Notes under the pieces: model-generated
What the model was told of the DNA's origin: nothing
Databases searched by the model: none
The model's input: only the letters and a program-made list of their open reading frames with translations
Shown here: positions 34,120-43,097 of the stretch, piece after piece
Position numbering within the stretch: the first letter of the stretch is position 1
Layout: each line of letters begins with the position of its first letter
Assembly: GCF_018967865.2 (NCBI RefSeq)
Contig: NZ_JAHLZY020000003.1
Coordinates: forward strand, 1 to 64,000
Source: Hymenobacter siberiensis
GTDB lineage: Bacteria; Bacteroidota; Bacteroidia; Cytophagales; Hymenobacteraceae
DNA: 64,000 bases
Reading direction: 5' to 3'
Position numbers and translations under genes: made by a program

Positions 34120-35421
34120 TTAGCCGGCGCCCGGCCACAGCGACCGGGCAATGGCCGGCCGCTGTGGCCGGGCGGACTGGCCGCAGCTAATGGCCGGCGC
34201 GGCGTTGCCGTCCGCCACGGGCGGGCAGTACATGCGCCGCTGAATAACAAGCGCTGAAAGCACCGTAAGCCCGCCAATGGCCGCCAGGGCCGATGGCAGC
34301 CCGAAAGCATCGGCCAGCAGGCCGGTGAGCAGCGCCCCGATGGCGTAGCCCGCGTCGCGCCAGAGGCGGAAGATGCCCACGCTGCGCGCCCGCTGCGAAG
34401 CCGGCGCATACTCGGCCACCGCCGCCAGAAACGTGGGGTAGACCAGCGCCGTGCCCGCGCCGAGCAGGGCCGCCAGCAGCAGAAATACCGGGTAGGAGGA
34501 GGCAAACAGCAGGGCCAGCAACACGGCGCCCTGCAGCAGCATGCCCCAGAACAGCAGGTCCTTCTTGCAGAGTCGGTCAGCCAGCGGGCCAGTCAGAAGC
34601 TGGCCTAGGCCCCACACGGCCGGGTACACGGCGGCCACGGTGCCAATCTGCATCAGAGTGAAGCCTTTGGTGGCCAGGAGCAGCGGCAGCAGGCCCCACA
34701 CCATGCCATCGTTCAGGTTATTTACCAGCCCGGCCTGGGTCACGGAGCCCAGGTTGGGGTGGCGCCAGGTGACATCCCAGAACGAGAGGTGGGGCTCCGC
34801 CGGCCCGGCCGGGGCCTGCGCCGCTTCCAGGGCTACGTGGGCGCGGGTGTCGCGCACCAGCAGGCTGCCCAGTAGGCCCAGCACTGCCAGCGCGATGCCC
34901 AGGTAGAAGGGGTAGGGGCGCAGGCCGTATTCGGTGGCCAGCCAGCCCGAGGCGAAGGCCGTGGCCGCCACGGCCAGGTAGCCGGCCGACTCGTTCAGGC
35001 CCATGGCCAGCCCGCGCTGCTTGGGGCCCACCAGGTCCATTTTCATCACCACCGTGCTCGACCAGGCCAGGCCCTGGTTCAGGCCCAGCAGCACGTTGGC
35101 AAAAATCACCCAGCCCCAGCTCGGCGCCCAAAGTAGCAGCAGCGGCACGGGCAGCCCGAAAAGCCAGCCGATGAGCAGCAGGTTTTTACGCCCCACCTTA
35201 TTGGCCCAGGCCCCCGCGTAGTAGTTGGCCCCGGCCTTGGTGAGGCCGAATACCACAATGAACGCCAGAATGGCCGTGCGCGCCACCAGGTGAAACTCCT
35301 GCTCGGCCAGCCGGGGCAGAATCGTGCGCTCCAGCCCCACCATGCCGCCCACAAAGGCATTGATAATAACCAGCAGGGTGAACTGCCGGGCATTTTCGCG
35401 TAGGCCAAGCTGGATGGGCAT
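34120..35421 (-). CDS. MFS transporter of the sulfur island
   Basis: Major-facilitator permease of 433 aa with about 12 TM helices. Visible motifs are GAWANKVGRKNLLLIGWLFG (TM2-TM3 loop) and LLTGPLADRLCKKDLLFWGM in the second half, with a central loop LEAAQAPAGPAEPHLSFWDV. A polar tail (about 400-433) is rich in Arg/Pro/Ala and may be a read-through extension. It sits between the DsrE gene and the metallophosphatase stub on the same strand. Its substrate is unknown; context suggests a sulfur compound or its product. Confidence 0.87.
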   Translation of the reverse strand: MPIQLGLRENARQFTLLVIINAFVGGMVGLERTILPRLAEQEFHLVARTAILAFIVVFGLTKAGANYYAGAWANKVGRKNLLLIGWLFGLPVPLLLLWAPSWGWVIFANVLLGLNQGLAWSSTVVMKMDLVGPKQRGLAMGLNESAGYLAVAATAFASGWLATEYGLRPYPFYLGIALAVLGLLGSLLVRDTRAHVALEAAQAPAGPAEPHLSFWDVTWRHPNLGSVTQAGLVNNLNDGMVWGLLPLLLATKGFTLMQIGTVAAVYPAVWGLGQLLTGPLADRLCKKDLLFWGMLLQGAVLLALLFASSYPVFLLLAALLGAGTALVYPTFLAAVAEYAPASQRARSVGIFRLWRDAGYAIGALLTGLLADAFGLPSALAAIGGLTVLSALVIQRRMYCPPVADGNAAPAISCGQSARPQRPAIARSLWPGAG

Positions 35422-35525
35422 TAGGGTGGTTGAGGAGGATTGAAATAGGGGAAGAAAACCTTATGCTGAGTTCTCTGATCCATGCTCGGCATGACGGGCT
35501 TTTTTTGCTTGATATCGGAAGCCGG

Positions 35526-36074
35526 CTACGGATGCACCAGCACCCAGCCCTCAGTCTGGCGGATAATCAGCTCGCCGTTGCCGGTGGGCACCACGGAAAT
35601 GTAGGGCAGCATGTCATCCTTGGTCAGCTTATAGGCTTTCATCGAGTTCGCGCACTGGGACAGGATAACGCCGGCCTGTTGCAGGGCCAGCACGTCGGCC
35701 TCGTAGGGCTGGTCTTTTTTGAACACCACCGTGCCACCGCTGAACACCACTAGCTCCAACTCTAGCTTATCCTTTAGGCGCGGGTCTTTCAGGGCATTTT
35801 GCATGTTGTGCAGCGTCTGGTTGATGAGCTTGGGTTCGTTGCTATCGAGCTGATAAACGGCGCGATAATGCTTTTTGGTAGCTGGCGCGCCCTCAAATGC
35901 CGCCGCCTTGGCCGCTACGGCCGCATTGGGTGGCGTCAGGACCGGAGCCTGGGTTGGGGCGGTAGCGCCCGCAACTGGCGTAACAGCGGGTGCCGGAGGC
36001 GTAGTCTGGGCCTGCGCGGTGCCCATGGTGGCCAAGAGGGCGGCGGTGGCGAGCAGGCGGGAAAAGGAGTTCAT
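35526..36074 (-). CDS. Exported DsrE-family protein
   Basis: Protein of 182 aa with a signal peptide (MNSFSRLLATAALLATMGTA, cleavage after AQAQ). A Pro/Ala/Thr-rich linker (about 24-60) is followed by a DsrE/DsrF-like domain (RAVYQLDSNEPKLINQTLHN to ELVVFSGGTVVFKKD). One Cys, in VILSQCANSMKAYKL, corresponds to the sulfur-relay cysteine position of DsrE-like proteins. DsrE proteins handle sulfane sulfur; most are cytoplasmic, so export to the periplasm is notable. The ATG at 36074 is preferred over an upstream in-frame codon because it begins the signal peptide. It lies 19 bp after the porin gene. Confidence 0.85.
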   Translation of the reverse strand: MNSFSRLLATAALLATMGTAQAQTTPPAPAVTPVAGATAPTQAPVLTPPNAAVAAKAAAFEGAPATKKHYRAVYQLDSNEPKLINQTLHNMQNALKDPRLKDKLELELVVFSGGTVVFKKDQPYEADVLALQQAGVILSQCANSMKAYKLTKDDMLPYISVVPTGNGELIIRQTEGWVLVHP

Positions 36075-36093
36075 CGGCAGGCGGTTATTGGGG

Positions 36094-37557
36094 TTAGAAA
36101 TCATAGTTCAGTATCAGACTCAGCTGGTGCATGTCCACTTTATTTACCACGTAGCGGGTTTCGCCGTAAGTGTCGCCCAGGGAGGCCTTGTAAAGGTAGA
36201 GCAGCTGGCCCCGCAGGCCCTTGGCCCAGCCGCGAAGCGGGTAGCTGAGGGAGGCATTGAGCTGGCTATATGAAGGCACACCATACTTGTTGAGGCGAAA
36301 ATCCTTCATGTCGGGCAGGTAGTAGTGGCCATAGCCGGCCTCCGCCTTCAGTCCCGGCACGGCCGGCACCGCGTAGCTGGCCAGCAGCGCGGCCGCGTCG
36401 AGGCCGCCGAAACCCTCTTCCCGCTCGCGGGGCAGAAAGGTGTAGAACGGCTCGCGGCCCCACTCGCGCGGAAACAGAAAGCGCCCCGTGCGGGTGATGC
36501 GCGTGTAGTTGGCGCTCAGGCTCCAGGGGCCGTGCTGCGCGCCCAGGCGGGCGCTCAGGGCGTGGGCCTGGCGGCCAGGGGCGCTGTAGGCCAGGCGCGG
36601 GTCGGCGTTGCCGCCGGTGCCTACCGTGCGCTGGTAGTGGTACTGCGCGCCCAGCGTGAGCTGGCCCGCACCCACGGCCCGGCTGGTTGTCAGCTCCGTG
36701 AATAAGCTGTTGAAGAGGTTGTCGGCGTAGTAGTTCCAGGCCTGCATGCGGGTGCGGGTACCCAGCTGCCGGCTGAGGCCCAGCACGCCCAGGCCGCGGC
36801 TGCTCAGGTTGCCGGTATAGAGGGCGCGCTTGCCGGTTTCATCTACACCGGTCGGGTAGAGGCCGATGGAGCCCGCCACCGAGGCCCATTCCGAGGTGGA
36901 GCGCACGGCCATGTGCGTGAGCCAGCCTGCCGTGATGCGGGTGCGGGCCAGCTCGTTCACTTCCAGCCACAGACCCTGCTCGTAGTTGGGGCTCAGGCGG
37001 CCATCCTGTGGGTTGAGCAGGGGCGTGACCAGCAGCTGTCGGCCAAAGGTGGCCACCGACTTCCGCCAGCGGTAGCGCACAAACAGCTCCTCGGGCCGGC
37101 CCGTGAGCTGGCGACGGGTGGGGTCGCTCACATCAAACAGGCCTACTTCATAGCGGCTCACCGCCCCGGTAGCCGCGTCGGGCGTGGCCAGGTCATTGGC
37201 GGCCAGGTTCACCCAGAAAAAGCCGCTGGCTCCCACCGAAAACCCGTGCAGCGGGGCCGTTTCGAATCGTGCCCCGGCACCCAGGCCGTTGGCGTAGTAG
37301 TCGGGCAGGCCGCCTTGGTTGCGCGTGGCCATGAAGTAGTTGCGCACCCGGCCGTGCCACTGCCCCCGCCCGAAGGCTTCGGCCAGCGTGCGGGCCGGCA
37401 GAGTGTCGGCCTTAGCGGTTTTGGCAGGGTTGGCGTAGGGCGCCAGTACCGGCCGGCCGGTGGTGGGCAGGGTAGGGGCGGGCTCGGCCTGCTGCGCCCG
37501 CGCGGCGAGGGGAGCCAGCAACAGAGCGGCCACGCGGAGACGTAAGAGAAAATTCAT
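36094..37557 (-). CDS. OprD-family outer-membrane porin
   Basis: Predicted outer-membrane beta-barrel of 487 aa. The signal peptide MNFLLRLRVAALLLAPLAARA is followed by QGQ-like start GRVRNYFMATRNQGGLPDYY, alternating barrel strands throughout, and a terminal aromatic strand (MHQLSLILNYDF). The pattern (FATNGLG-like GLGAGARFETAPLHGFSVGA near residue 95; FGRQLLVTPLLNPQD near 170) matches the OprD family of substrate-specific channels. It lies 9 bp after the diheme cytochrome gene and 19 bp before the DsrE gene. It would let thiosulfate, tetrathionate or an organic sulfur compound into the periplasm; that substrate assignment is inference. Confidence 0.8.
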   Translation of the reverse strand: MNFLLRLRVAALLLAPLAARAQQAEPAPTLPTTGRPVLAPYANPAKTAKADTLPARTLAEAFGRGQWHGRVRNYFMATRNQGGLPDYYANGLGAGARFETAPLHGFSVGASGFFWVNLAANDLATPDAATGAVSRYEVGLFDVSDPTRRQLTGRPEELFVRYRWRKSVATFGRQLLVTPLLNPQDGRLSPNYEQGLWLEVNELARTRITAGWLTHMAVRSTSEWASVAGSIGLYPTGVDETGKRALYTGNLSSRGLGVLGLSRQLGTRTRMQAWNYYADNLFNSLFTELTTSRAVGAGQLTLGAQYHYQRTVGTGGNADPRLAYSAPGRQAHALSARLGAQHGPWSLSANYTRITRTGRFLFPREWGREPFYTFLPREREEGFGGLDAAALLASYAVPAVPGLKAEAGYGHYYLPDMKDFRLNKYGVPSYSQLNASLSYPLRGWAKGLRGQLLYLYKASLGDTYGETRYVVNKVDMHQLSLILNYDF

Positions 37558-37566
37558 TAGCGGGAA

Positions 37567-38616
37567 TTAGTTGCTTTTGCCGGGGTGGGCGGCCTCAATG
37601 GGCTGCCACGGTCCGAATTTGTGCTGCTGTACCGAAAACGCATCGGCGTAGGGCCCGAAGGGATGGTCCACCGGCTTCTTGCTGATGTCGGGCCAGTCGT
37701 GCATGGTTTTCAGGTGCGGGCGGGGCTGCGAGTTCACGAAAGCCGCCACGTCCCAGGCCTGCTTGTTGGTGAGCTGCGGGTGGTCGAAGGTGGCGCCGTA
37801 GGGCATGACCGCTTTCACATACTTGGCTAGGTTGGTGACCCGGAACAGGCCCGCGCCGTCGTTGTAGCTGTGCGGCCCCCACAGCGGCGGGTACTGGTAG
37901 CCGCAGCCGTCGGCCAGCGGCTGGCCCTGGCCAGTGGTTCCGTGGCAGCTCTGGCACTTGCTGGCGAACACGGCTTTGCCAATCACCGGGTCGGTAGCTC
38001 GGTCGAGGTAGGCCAGCTTGAGGAAGCCCGTGCCGTACACCTTTTTTCCTTTAGGAATGTCCTGACCCAGCCACTTAACGTAGGCCACAATGGCGCGCAT
38101 CTCGCGGCTGCTGTCGGCCAGCGCCCGCCCGTTGAGGCTGCGCTCCAGGCAGTCGTTCACGCGCTTATCGATGCTCTCCACTTGGCCCGAGCGGGCGCGG
38201 AGCTTGGGGTAGGTGGCCGCCACGGCCAGGTAGTTGTTAGCGAAGCCCTGGGTACCCGCCTGCAGGTGGCAGTTCTGGCAGTTCATGCCGTTGGTGAGAT
38301 GAACTACTGTGCCCTGCGGCCCCAGGTACTGCGCCGTATTAGCAATCAGCTCGCGGCCGTAGCGAATCTGGCGGCCGGCGGCCGTGCGCGGAATCAGGGC
38401 CGTATCGGGGGCCGCGGTAGCGGGGCGGTGGTAGCTGCCGGCCGGCGGCGGGCCCTGCGTGGCCTCGTCCTCTACCACCACGGGCGTGGACGCGGCCGGC
38501 GGCCCATAGAGCTTGGTGAGCACCACCACTAGAACCAGCACCACGGCCGCCGTCAGCAGCATCAGCAGGCGCACCAGGTGGGGCAGCTGTTGCACCCGTT
38601 CTTCCGAGGGTTTCAT
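37567..38616 (-). CDS. tsdA: TsdA-like diheme c-type cytochrome (thiosulfate dehydrogenase family)
   Basis: Membrane-anchored periplasmic cytochrome of 349 aa. An N-terminal TM helix (about 17-36) precedes two heme sites: CQNCH (113-117) and CQSCH (221-225). Between them RVNDCLERSLNGRAL places Cys156 about 40 residues after heme 1, as the unusual Cys axial ligand does in TsdA. The first half (LTNGMNCQNCHLQAGTQGFA; AATYPKLRARSGQVESID) follows the SoxA/TsdA pattern. TsdA couples two thiosulfates to tetrathionate, or runs the reverse reaction. Neighbours (DsrE, YeeE, persulfide dioxygenase) support a sulfur role. The direction and electron acceptor cannot be read from sequence. Confidence 0.82.
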   Translation of the reverse strand: MKPSEERVQQLPHLVRLLMLLTAAVVLVLVVVLTKLYGPPAASTPVVVEDEATQGPPPAGSYHRPATAAPDTALIPRTAAGRQIRYGRELIANTAQYLGPQGTVVHLTNGMNCQNCHLQAGTQGFANNYLAVAATYPKLRARSGQVESIDKRVNDCLERSLNGRALADSSREMRAIVAYVKWLGQDIPKGKKVYGTGFLKLAYLDRATDPVIGKAVFASKCQSCHGTTGQGQPLADGCGYQYPPLWGPHSYNDGAGLFRVTNLAKYVKAVMPYGATFDHPQLTNKQAWDVAAFVNSQPRPHLKTMHDWPDISKKPVDHPFGPYADAFSVQQHKFGPWQPIEAAHPGKSN

Positions 38617-38640
38617 GGTCAGTTTAGTGAGGAGGATACG

Positions 38641-39051
38641 TTAGTAAGGCAGCTTTTCGCGCAGGGCGCTATAGGTCCAGGTGCCGGCCAGGGCCGCCAC
38701 AATCATCACGGCCGCCGCGCCCACGCCGCTGCCCAGCTGGGCAAACAGGGGGCCGGGGCAGGCGCCGGTAATGGCCCAGCCCAAGCCGAAGATGAAGCCG
38801 CCAATCCAGATGCCGTGGTTGAATTTCTTGTCGGCGAGCACAATGGGCTCGCCGTCGATGCTTTTCAGTCGGTTGCGCTTGATGAGCTGAATCGAAATCA
38901 TGCCCACCACGACGGCCGAGCCGATGACGCCGTACATATGGAAGGCCTGAAAGCGGAACATCTCCTGAATCCGGAACCAGCTGATGACTTCGCTTTTGGT
39001 GAGGATGATGCCGAACAAGGTGCCCAGCACCAGGTATTTAAAGTATTTCAT
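38641..39051 (-). CDS. YeeE/YedE-family membrane protein, short half (DUF6691)
   Basis: Small polytopic protein of 136 aa with about four TM helices. The conserved motif FGLGWAITGACPGPLFAQLG (near residue 92-111) carries the Cys of the YeeE/YedE sulfur-transport superfamily. Bacterial YeeE imports thiosulfate by passing it over cysteines in the membrane. Its start codon overlaps the methyltransferase stop (ATGA). Split YeeE halves encoded by neighbouring genes are typical of Bacteroidota; its partner is the longer half at 39.7-40.3 kb. Confidence 0.87.
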   Translation of the reverse strand: MKYFKYLVLGTLFGIILTKSEVISWFRIQEMFRFQAFHMYGVIGSAVVVGMISIQLIKRNRLKSIDGEPIVLADKKFNHGIWIGGFIFGLGWAITGACPGPLFAQLGSGVGAAAVMIVAALAGTWTYSALREKLPY

Positions 39052-39695
39052 ATCGAGTAAGTGAGTTCAGTGGATGAGGTAGCAAGGGTGGGGCGCTGGG
39101 CCAGCAGGCGCACCACCTGGGCCGGGCCGGCGTGGAAGCTGCCTTCGCGCAGCACCACCGTGGCTTCGTAGTTTTCCAGCAGCGTCAGGCCGGCGAAATC
39201 GGCGGCCAGCTGGGCCGGCTCGTAGAGCAGCTCGGCCTCGCGCGGGCCGCCCGACGAGAGGCCGAGCTGCCGGGGATTGAAGGCCTCCAGCAGTAGGTGC
39301 CCGCCGGGGGCCAGGCTGGCCACGGCGGCGGTGTGCACTGCTTGCCGCCCAGTGGGCGGAAAATGGGCGTAAATCAGCCCGATGGCATCGTAGCCGGCTG
39401 GCTGCTGCCAGGCCAGGTCCATCAGGTCCTCCACGCGGTAGTCGAGGCGCACGCCATGGCTGGCGGCCAGGCGCTGGGCCTTGGCGCGGGCCTCGTCGCT
39501 AAAGTCCACGGCCGTGACCTGCCAGCCCTTGCGGGCGGCGTACACGGCGTTGCGGCCTTCGCCCTCGGCCAGTAGTAGCAGGCGGCCGGGTGGCAGCGTG
39601 TCGAGCTGTCGGCGGAAGTAGGCGTTGGGTTCGGTGCCGTAGGCATAGGCCTCGGCCTCGTAGCGGGCATCCCAGAAATCGGCGGCGTGCGTCAT
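39048..39695 (-). CDS. Class I SAM-dependent methyltransferase of the sulfur island
   Basis: Methyltransferase of 215 aa. The ATG at 39695 begins MTHAADFWDARYEAEAYAYG; a TTG three codons upstream is less likely. The SAM-binding motif I reads LLLLAEGEGRNAVYAARKGW, and acidic motif VTAVDFSDEARAKAQ follows. AFNPRQLGLSSGGPREAELL near residue 150 is typical of TehB/thiopurine-methyltransferase-like enzymes. It is wedged between the two YeeE halves with ATGA overlap at its 3' end, which implies joint translation. Methylation of a sulfide or thiol as detoxification is inferred from this context; the true substrate is unknown. Confidence 0.85.
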   Translation of the reverse strand: MTHAADFWDARYEAEAYAYGTEPNAYFRRQLDTLPPGRLLLLAEGEGRNAVYAARKGWQVTAVDFSDEARAKAQRLAASHGVRLDYRVEDLMDLAWQQPAGYDAIGLIYAHFPPTGRQAVHTAAVASLAPGGHLLLEAFNPRQLGLSSGGPREAELLYEPAQLAADFAGLTLLENYEATVVLREGSFHAGPAQVVRLLAQRPTLATSSTELTYSI

Positions 39696-39704
39696 GGTCG
39701 GCAA

Positions 39705-40265
39705 TTAAAACAGCTTCGGGTAAACCACCCAGGTCATCAGCAAGCCGCCGGCGAAAAAGCCGATAACGGCCACCAGCGACACCCACTGCAAATTCGAGAG
39801 GCCCGAAATGGCATGGCCCGAGGTGCAGCCCCCGGCGTAGCGCGTGCCGAAGCCCACCAGAAAGCCCCCGAATACCAGAAAGAACCAGCCTTTCCAGTTG
39901 GCTAGGTTATCAAGCGAAAACAGCTCGCGGGGGAGCAGGCCCGAAAAATCGGTGAGGTGCAGCTGGGTCTTGAGGTCGTGCACGGTTTCGGGCGAGATGC
40001 CCACCACGTCGGGGTGCCCCATCACCCGGTAGCCGATAAAGCCGCCCAGGGCCACGCCCAACACGAACACCAGGTTCCAGATTTCGGCCCGCCAGTTGTA
40101 GGTGAGAAAGGGAATGCCGGCCGGCACGCAGGCTGCGCACACATGGCGCAGCGAGGAGCTGATGCCCAGGGCCTTGTTGCCGATGAGCAGCAGGGCCGGC
40201 ACAGTCAGGCCAATCAGGGGCCCGGCCACGTACCAGGGCCAGGGCTTTTGCAAAAGTTCAAGCAT
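39705..40265 (-). CDS. YeeE/YedE-family membrane protein, long half
   Basis: Polytopic membrane protein of 186 aa and about five or six TM helices. The ATG at 40265 ([20 protein letters not shown]) is preferred over a longer polar start. Conserved cysteines occur in [15 protein letters not shown] (near residue 43-46) and in [20 protein letters not shown] (near 150), the GCTSGH pattern of YeeE/YedE thiosulfate carriers. It lies 70 bp after the rhodanese gene and 9 bp before the methyltransferase start. Together with the short half it should import thiosulfate or a related sulfur anion. Confidence 0.9.
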   Translation of the reverse strand: MLELLQKPWPWYVAGPLIGLTVPALLLIGNKALGISSSLRHVCAACVPAGIPFLTYNWRAEIWNLVFVLGVALGGFIGYRVMGHPDVVGISPETVHDLKTQLHLTDFSGLLPRELFSLDNLANWKGWFFLVFGGFLVGFGTRYAGGCTSGHAISGLSNLQWVSLVAVIGFFAGGLLMTWVVYPKLF

Positions 40266-40335
40266 AAAATTCGAATTGAAATAGCGCGTCCGGCCCGGTT
40301 TGGAGCCGGACGCTGAGAAAAACAAAGGGGAGCGA

Positions 40336-40677
40336 CTATTTAGTCGTCAGCGGCTCGGTCCAGTCGAGCACGCCGCCGAGCAGGTTGCTCACATTGGCAA
40401 AACCGGCCTGGGTGAGCTGCCCGGCCGCGCTGGCGGAGCGGGCACCGCTGCGGCAATACACGTAGGTGGGCGCTTCTTTGTCGAGGCTGGCCACGCGCTG
40501 GGCAAAGTCGGGCGCGGTGACTTCGATGTTCACCGCCCCGGGCAAATGGCCCTGGGCAAACTCTTCGGGGCGGCGCACATCCACGAGCACCGCGTCGGGC
40601 TGGCGCAGGCCCTCGGCAAACTTTGCGGGGGTGAGGTTTTGGAAAGCGGAGTCCGCAGATTTATTGAAACCAAACAT
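40336..40677 (-). CDS. Single-domain rhodanese (sulfurtransferase)
   Basis: Cytoplasmic rhodanese of 113 aa. The domain covers LTPAKFAEGLRQPDAVLVDV to the end. The active-site loop is YCRSGARSA with Cys75; the basic residues around the Cys fit a sulfurtransferase rather than a phosphatase. It moves sulfane sulfur between thiosulfate, glutathione-like persulfide and protein thiols. It lies between the persulfide dioxygenase-rhodanese gene and the YeeE gene, in the same direction, although a REP-like palindrome separates it from the former. Confidence 0.92.
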   Translation of the reverse strand: MFGFNKSADSAFQNLTPAKFAEGLRQPDAVLVDVRRPEEFAQGHLPGAVNIEVTAPDFAQRVASLDKEAPTYVYCRSGARSASAAGQLTQAGFANVSNLLGGVLDWTEPLTTK

Positions 40678-40711
40678 AGCAGGCGAGGGGTGAGTGAAAT
40701 GAAAGAAAATT

Positions 40712-40802
40712 GACCGTCATGCTGAGCGAAGCGGAGCGCAGTCGAAGCATCTCTACCGCGGCGCACCCTGGCTTGATGCGCCACATGCTCAGCATGACGG
40801 TC
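40712..40802. repeat. REP-like palindrome (GTCATGCTGAGC family), copy 2
   Basis: GACCGTCATGCTGAGC at 40712 onward, followed by CGAAGCGGAGCGCAGTCG and GAAGCATCTC, is matched by the inverted GCTCAGCATGACGGTC ending at 40802. It lies between the dioxygenase-rhodanese and rhodanese genes of the sulfur island. Confidence 0.8.
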
Positions 40803-40812
40803 TACCGACTCG

Positions 40813-42168
40813 TTAGTGGGCGGCACCAGCCGTCTGGAAGGACTCCACGGCCTCGCCTAGGTCGAGCACCGTGGTGCCGGGCAGGGCCGGGGCCACAATG
40901 CTGCTGCCGGCTGCCGAGCGGTAGCCGCCGGCGCAATGCACCACCACGGGCTTGCCGGCCGGAATCTCGCCCACCCGCTCGCGCAGCTCGGGCAGGGGCA
41001 GGTTGAGGGCCCCGGCAAACAGCGGCTCCGCTTTCACCTCCGAGGCATTGCGGATGTCCACAATGGTGTAGTTCTCGGGGTGCTGGCGGAAGGCCTCTAC
41101 GTCGATTTCGGGCATGGTCTCCTGGGTAGAAGACGTGCCCACCAGCGCGCCTTTAATCAGCGGCTCGTAGCCGATTTTGGCCGTTTTCTGAATCAGGTCC
41201 GTCAGCGTGGCCTCGTCGGCTGCTAGCAGGTAGAACGACTCCTGCGGCCCCACAATGGAGCCCAGCCAGGTTTCGAACTTGCCGCCCTGCTGAATGTTGA
41301 TGGCCCCGGCCGCGTGGCCTTTTTTGAACTCGGCTTCGGGCCGGGTATCCACTACCACTACCCCGGCTGCCAGCGGCGCATCGGCATCCAGGCGGGGTAC
41401 CTTGGCGATGCTCGGGGCGAAGTCGGGCGCGCCGGCCTTGTTCAGGTCCACGTCGTAGCCGAAGTATTTGGGAATGAAGGGCTGGTCGGCCAGCAGCTCC
41501 TTCACGAAGTCCTCCTCCGACTGAGGACGCAGGGCGTAGTTGCCGGTCTTTTCGGCCCCGATGGTGCTGCTGTTGGCCGAGTTGGTGGCCTTGCTGCAGA
41601 GCGAGCCCGCGCCGTGGGCGGGGTACACCAGCACGTCGTCGGCCAGTGTCATTAGCTTCTCGCGGGTGCTGTGGTACATCTGCTTGGCCAGCTCCTCGCG
41701 CTTGGCGGTCATGTTGCCGGCCTTTTCGCGCAGGTCGGGCCGCCCCACGTCGCCGATGAGCAGCGTGTCGCCCGTGAACACGGCCACGTCTTTGCCCTCG
41801 CGGCTGAGCACGGTGCTCACCGAATCGGGTGAGTGGCCGGGCGTATTCAGGGCTCGGAAGGTGAGCTTGCCCACCATGAACGAGTCGCCCTCGTCAAACG
41901 CCTCGTGGGCGTATTCGGCTCCCAGTAGCTTGCTGACGCGAATAACGGCGCCGGTTTGCTGCGCGATTTCCAAGTGCGATGACACGAAGTCGGCGTGGGG
42001 GTGGGTTTCGAGCACGCACACGATTTTGGCGTCGTGCTGCTTCGCGAAATCGTAGTATTGCTGCGGGTCGCGGGCGGGGTCCACCAACACGATTTCGCGG
42101 GCGCAATCACTGAGGATGGCGTAGGAATAATGGGCGAGGCCCTTGTCTTCAAATTGCTCGATTTTCAT
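40813..42168 (-). CDS. Persulfide dioxygenase (ETHE1-like) fused to two rhodanese domains
   Basis: Fusion enzyme of 451 aa. The N-terminal MBL domain (1-245) has ETHPHADFVSSH (His56, His58, Asp60, His65), NTPGHSPDSVS, AVFTGDTLLIGDVGRPDL and VYPAHGAGSLC, the pattern of ETHE1-type persulfide dioxygenases that oxidise GSH-persulfide-like substrates to sulfite. A first rhodanese-like domain (about 260-350) lacks the active Cys (FYLLAADEA). A second (about 365-451) has it in VVHCAGGYRSA (Cys412). Sulfite made here would be exported by TauE/SafE next door. It lies 45 bp after the exporter gene. Confidence 0.92.
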   Translation of the reverse strand: MKIEQFEDKGLAHYSYAILSDCAREIVLVDPARDPQQYYDFAKQHDAKIVCVLETHPHADFVSSHLEIAQQTGAVIRVSKLLGAEYAHEAFDEGDSFMVGKLTFRALNTPGHSPDSVSTVLSREGKDVAVFTGDTLLIGDVGRPDLREKAGNMTAKREELAKQMYHSTREKLMTLADDVLVYPAHGAGSLCSKATNSANSSTIGAEKTGNYALRPQSEEDFVKELLADQPFIPKYFGYDVDLNKAGAPDFAPSIAKVPRLDADAPLAAGVVVVDTRPEAEFKKGHAAGAINIQQGGKFETWLGSIVGPQESFYLLAADEATLTDLIQKTAKIGYEPLIKGALVGTSSTQETMPEIDVEAFRQHPENYTIVDIRNASEVKAEPLFAGALNLPLPELRERVGEIPAGKPVVVHCAGGYRSAAGSSIVAPALPGTTVLDLGEAVESFQTAGAAH

Positions 42169-42213
42169 GGTATTCGATGAGAAACGGGTGAGAGAATGTT
42201 GAAAAACAGTTTG

Positions 42214-43032
42214 TTAAGCGTGATGAAACAGTAGCTCCTTGGTGAGAATAAACGTGCCCATGGCCAGCGTGAACCAGCCGAAAGCGGGCTTGAGCTTGGC
42301 CCCTGGAATGAAGCGGGCCAGGTAGGTGCCCAGCACGATGCCGCCGAGGGCAAAGGCCAGAAAACCAAGGATAAAGGGCCACGCAATGGGCGTGCCCGCG
42401 CTCAAATCGCCGCTGAAGCCGATGAGCGAGTTGAGGGCAATAATGGCCAGGGAGGTGCCCACGGCCAGCTTCATGGGCAGGCGTGCGCCCAGCACCAGGG
42501 CCGGAATGATGAGGAAGCCGCCCCCCGCGCCCACAAAACCCGTGAGCAGACCCACCACCAGGCCAATGCCCAGAATGAGCAGGTAGTTGAACGCGTGCTT
42601 CTGGTGCAGCTCCTCGCCCAGCACCACTTCGGCCTGCTTGCTGCGAATCATGGAAACGGCCGCGCCGACCATGAGTACCGCAAAGGCCACCAGTACTAGC
42701 AAATCCTTGGTAAAGAGGATGTTGCCCACCGTGAACAGCTCGTGCGGGATGGCCGGCATCAGCACCTTGCGCACCAAGAACACCGAGGCCAGCGAGGGAA
42801 TCAGAAACACCACGGCCGTTTTCAGCGACACCAGCCCCTTGCGGAAATAGCCCCAGGCGCCCACCACCGAGGTGCTGCCTACTACAAACAGCGAATACGC
42901 CGTACTCAGCACCGGGCTCACGCCCATCAGGTACACCAGCACGGGCACCGTGAGAATGGAGCCCCCGCCGCCCATGATGCCGAGCGAGAGGCCGATAAAG
43001 ATGGCGGCGAAATAACCGAGGTAGTGAAGCAT
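42214..43032 (-). CDS. TauE/SafE-family sulfite exporter
   Basis: Integral membrane protein of 272 aa with about eight TM helices. The N-terminal half contains [20 protein letters not shown], the second the homologous [20 protein letters not shown]; these paired Gly-rich motifs define the TauE/SafE family. It removes sulfite, or a similar sulfur anion, produced by the adjacent persulfide dioxygenase. The gene follows the ArsR regulator (65-bp gap containing an ATGAA/TTCAT inverted motif) and precedes the dioxygenase. Confidence 0.9.
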   Translation of the reverse strand: MLHYLGYFAAIFIGLSLGIMGGGGSILTVPVLVYLMGVSPVLSTAYSLFVVGSTSVVGAWGYFRKGLVSLKTAVVFLIPSLASVFLVRKVLMPAIPHELFTVGNILFTKDLLVLVAFAVLMVGAAVSMIRSKQAEVVLGEELHQKHAFNYLLILGIGLVVGLLTGFVGAGGGFLIIPALVLGARLPMKLAVGTSLAIIALNSLIGFSGDLSAGTPIAWPFILGFLAFALGGIVLGTYLARFIPGAKLKPAFGWFTLAMGTFILTKELLFHHA

Positions 43033-43097
43033 GCGTGTTTTACGTATGAATTTATGAAAGGTTGTTCATGTGTTGCGGCAAAAAAAGCGCCGGTTCC

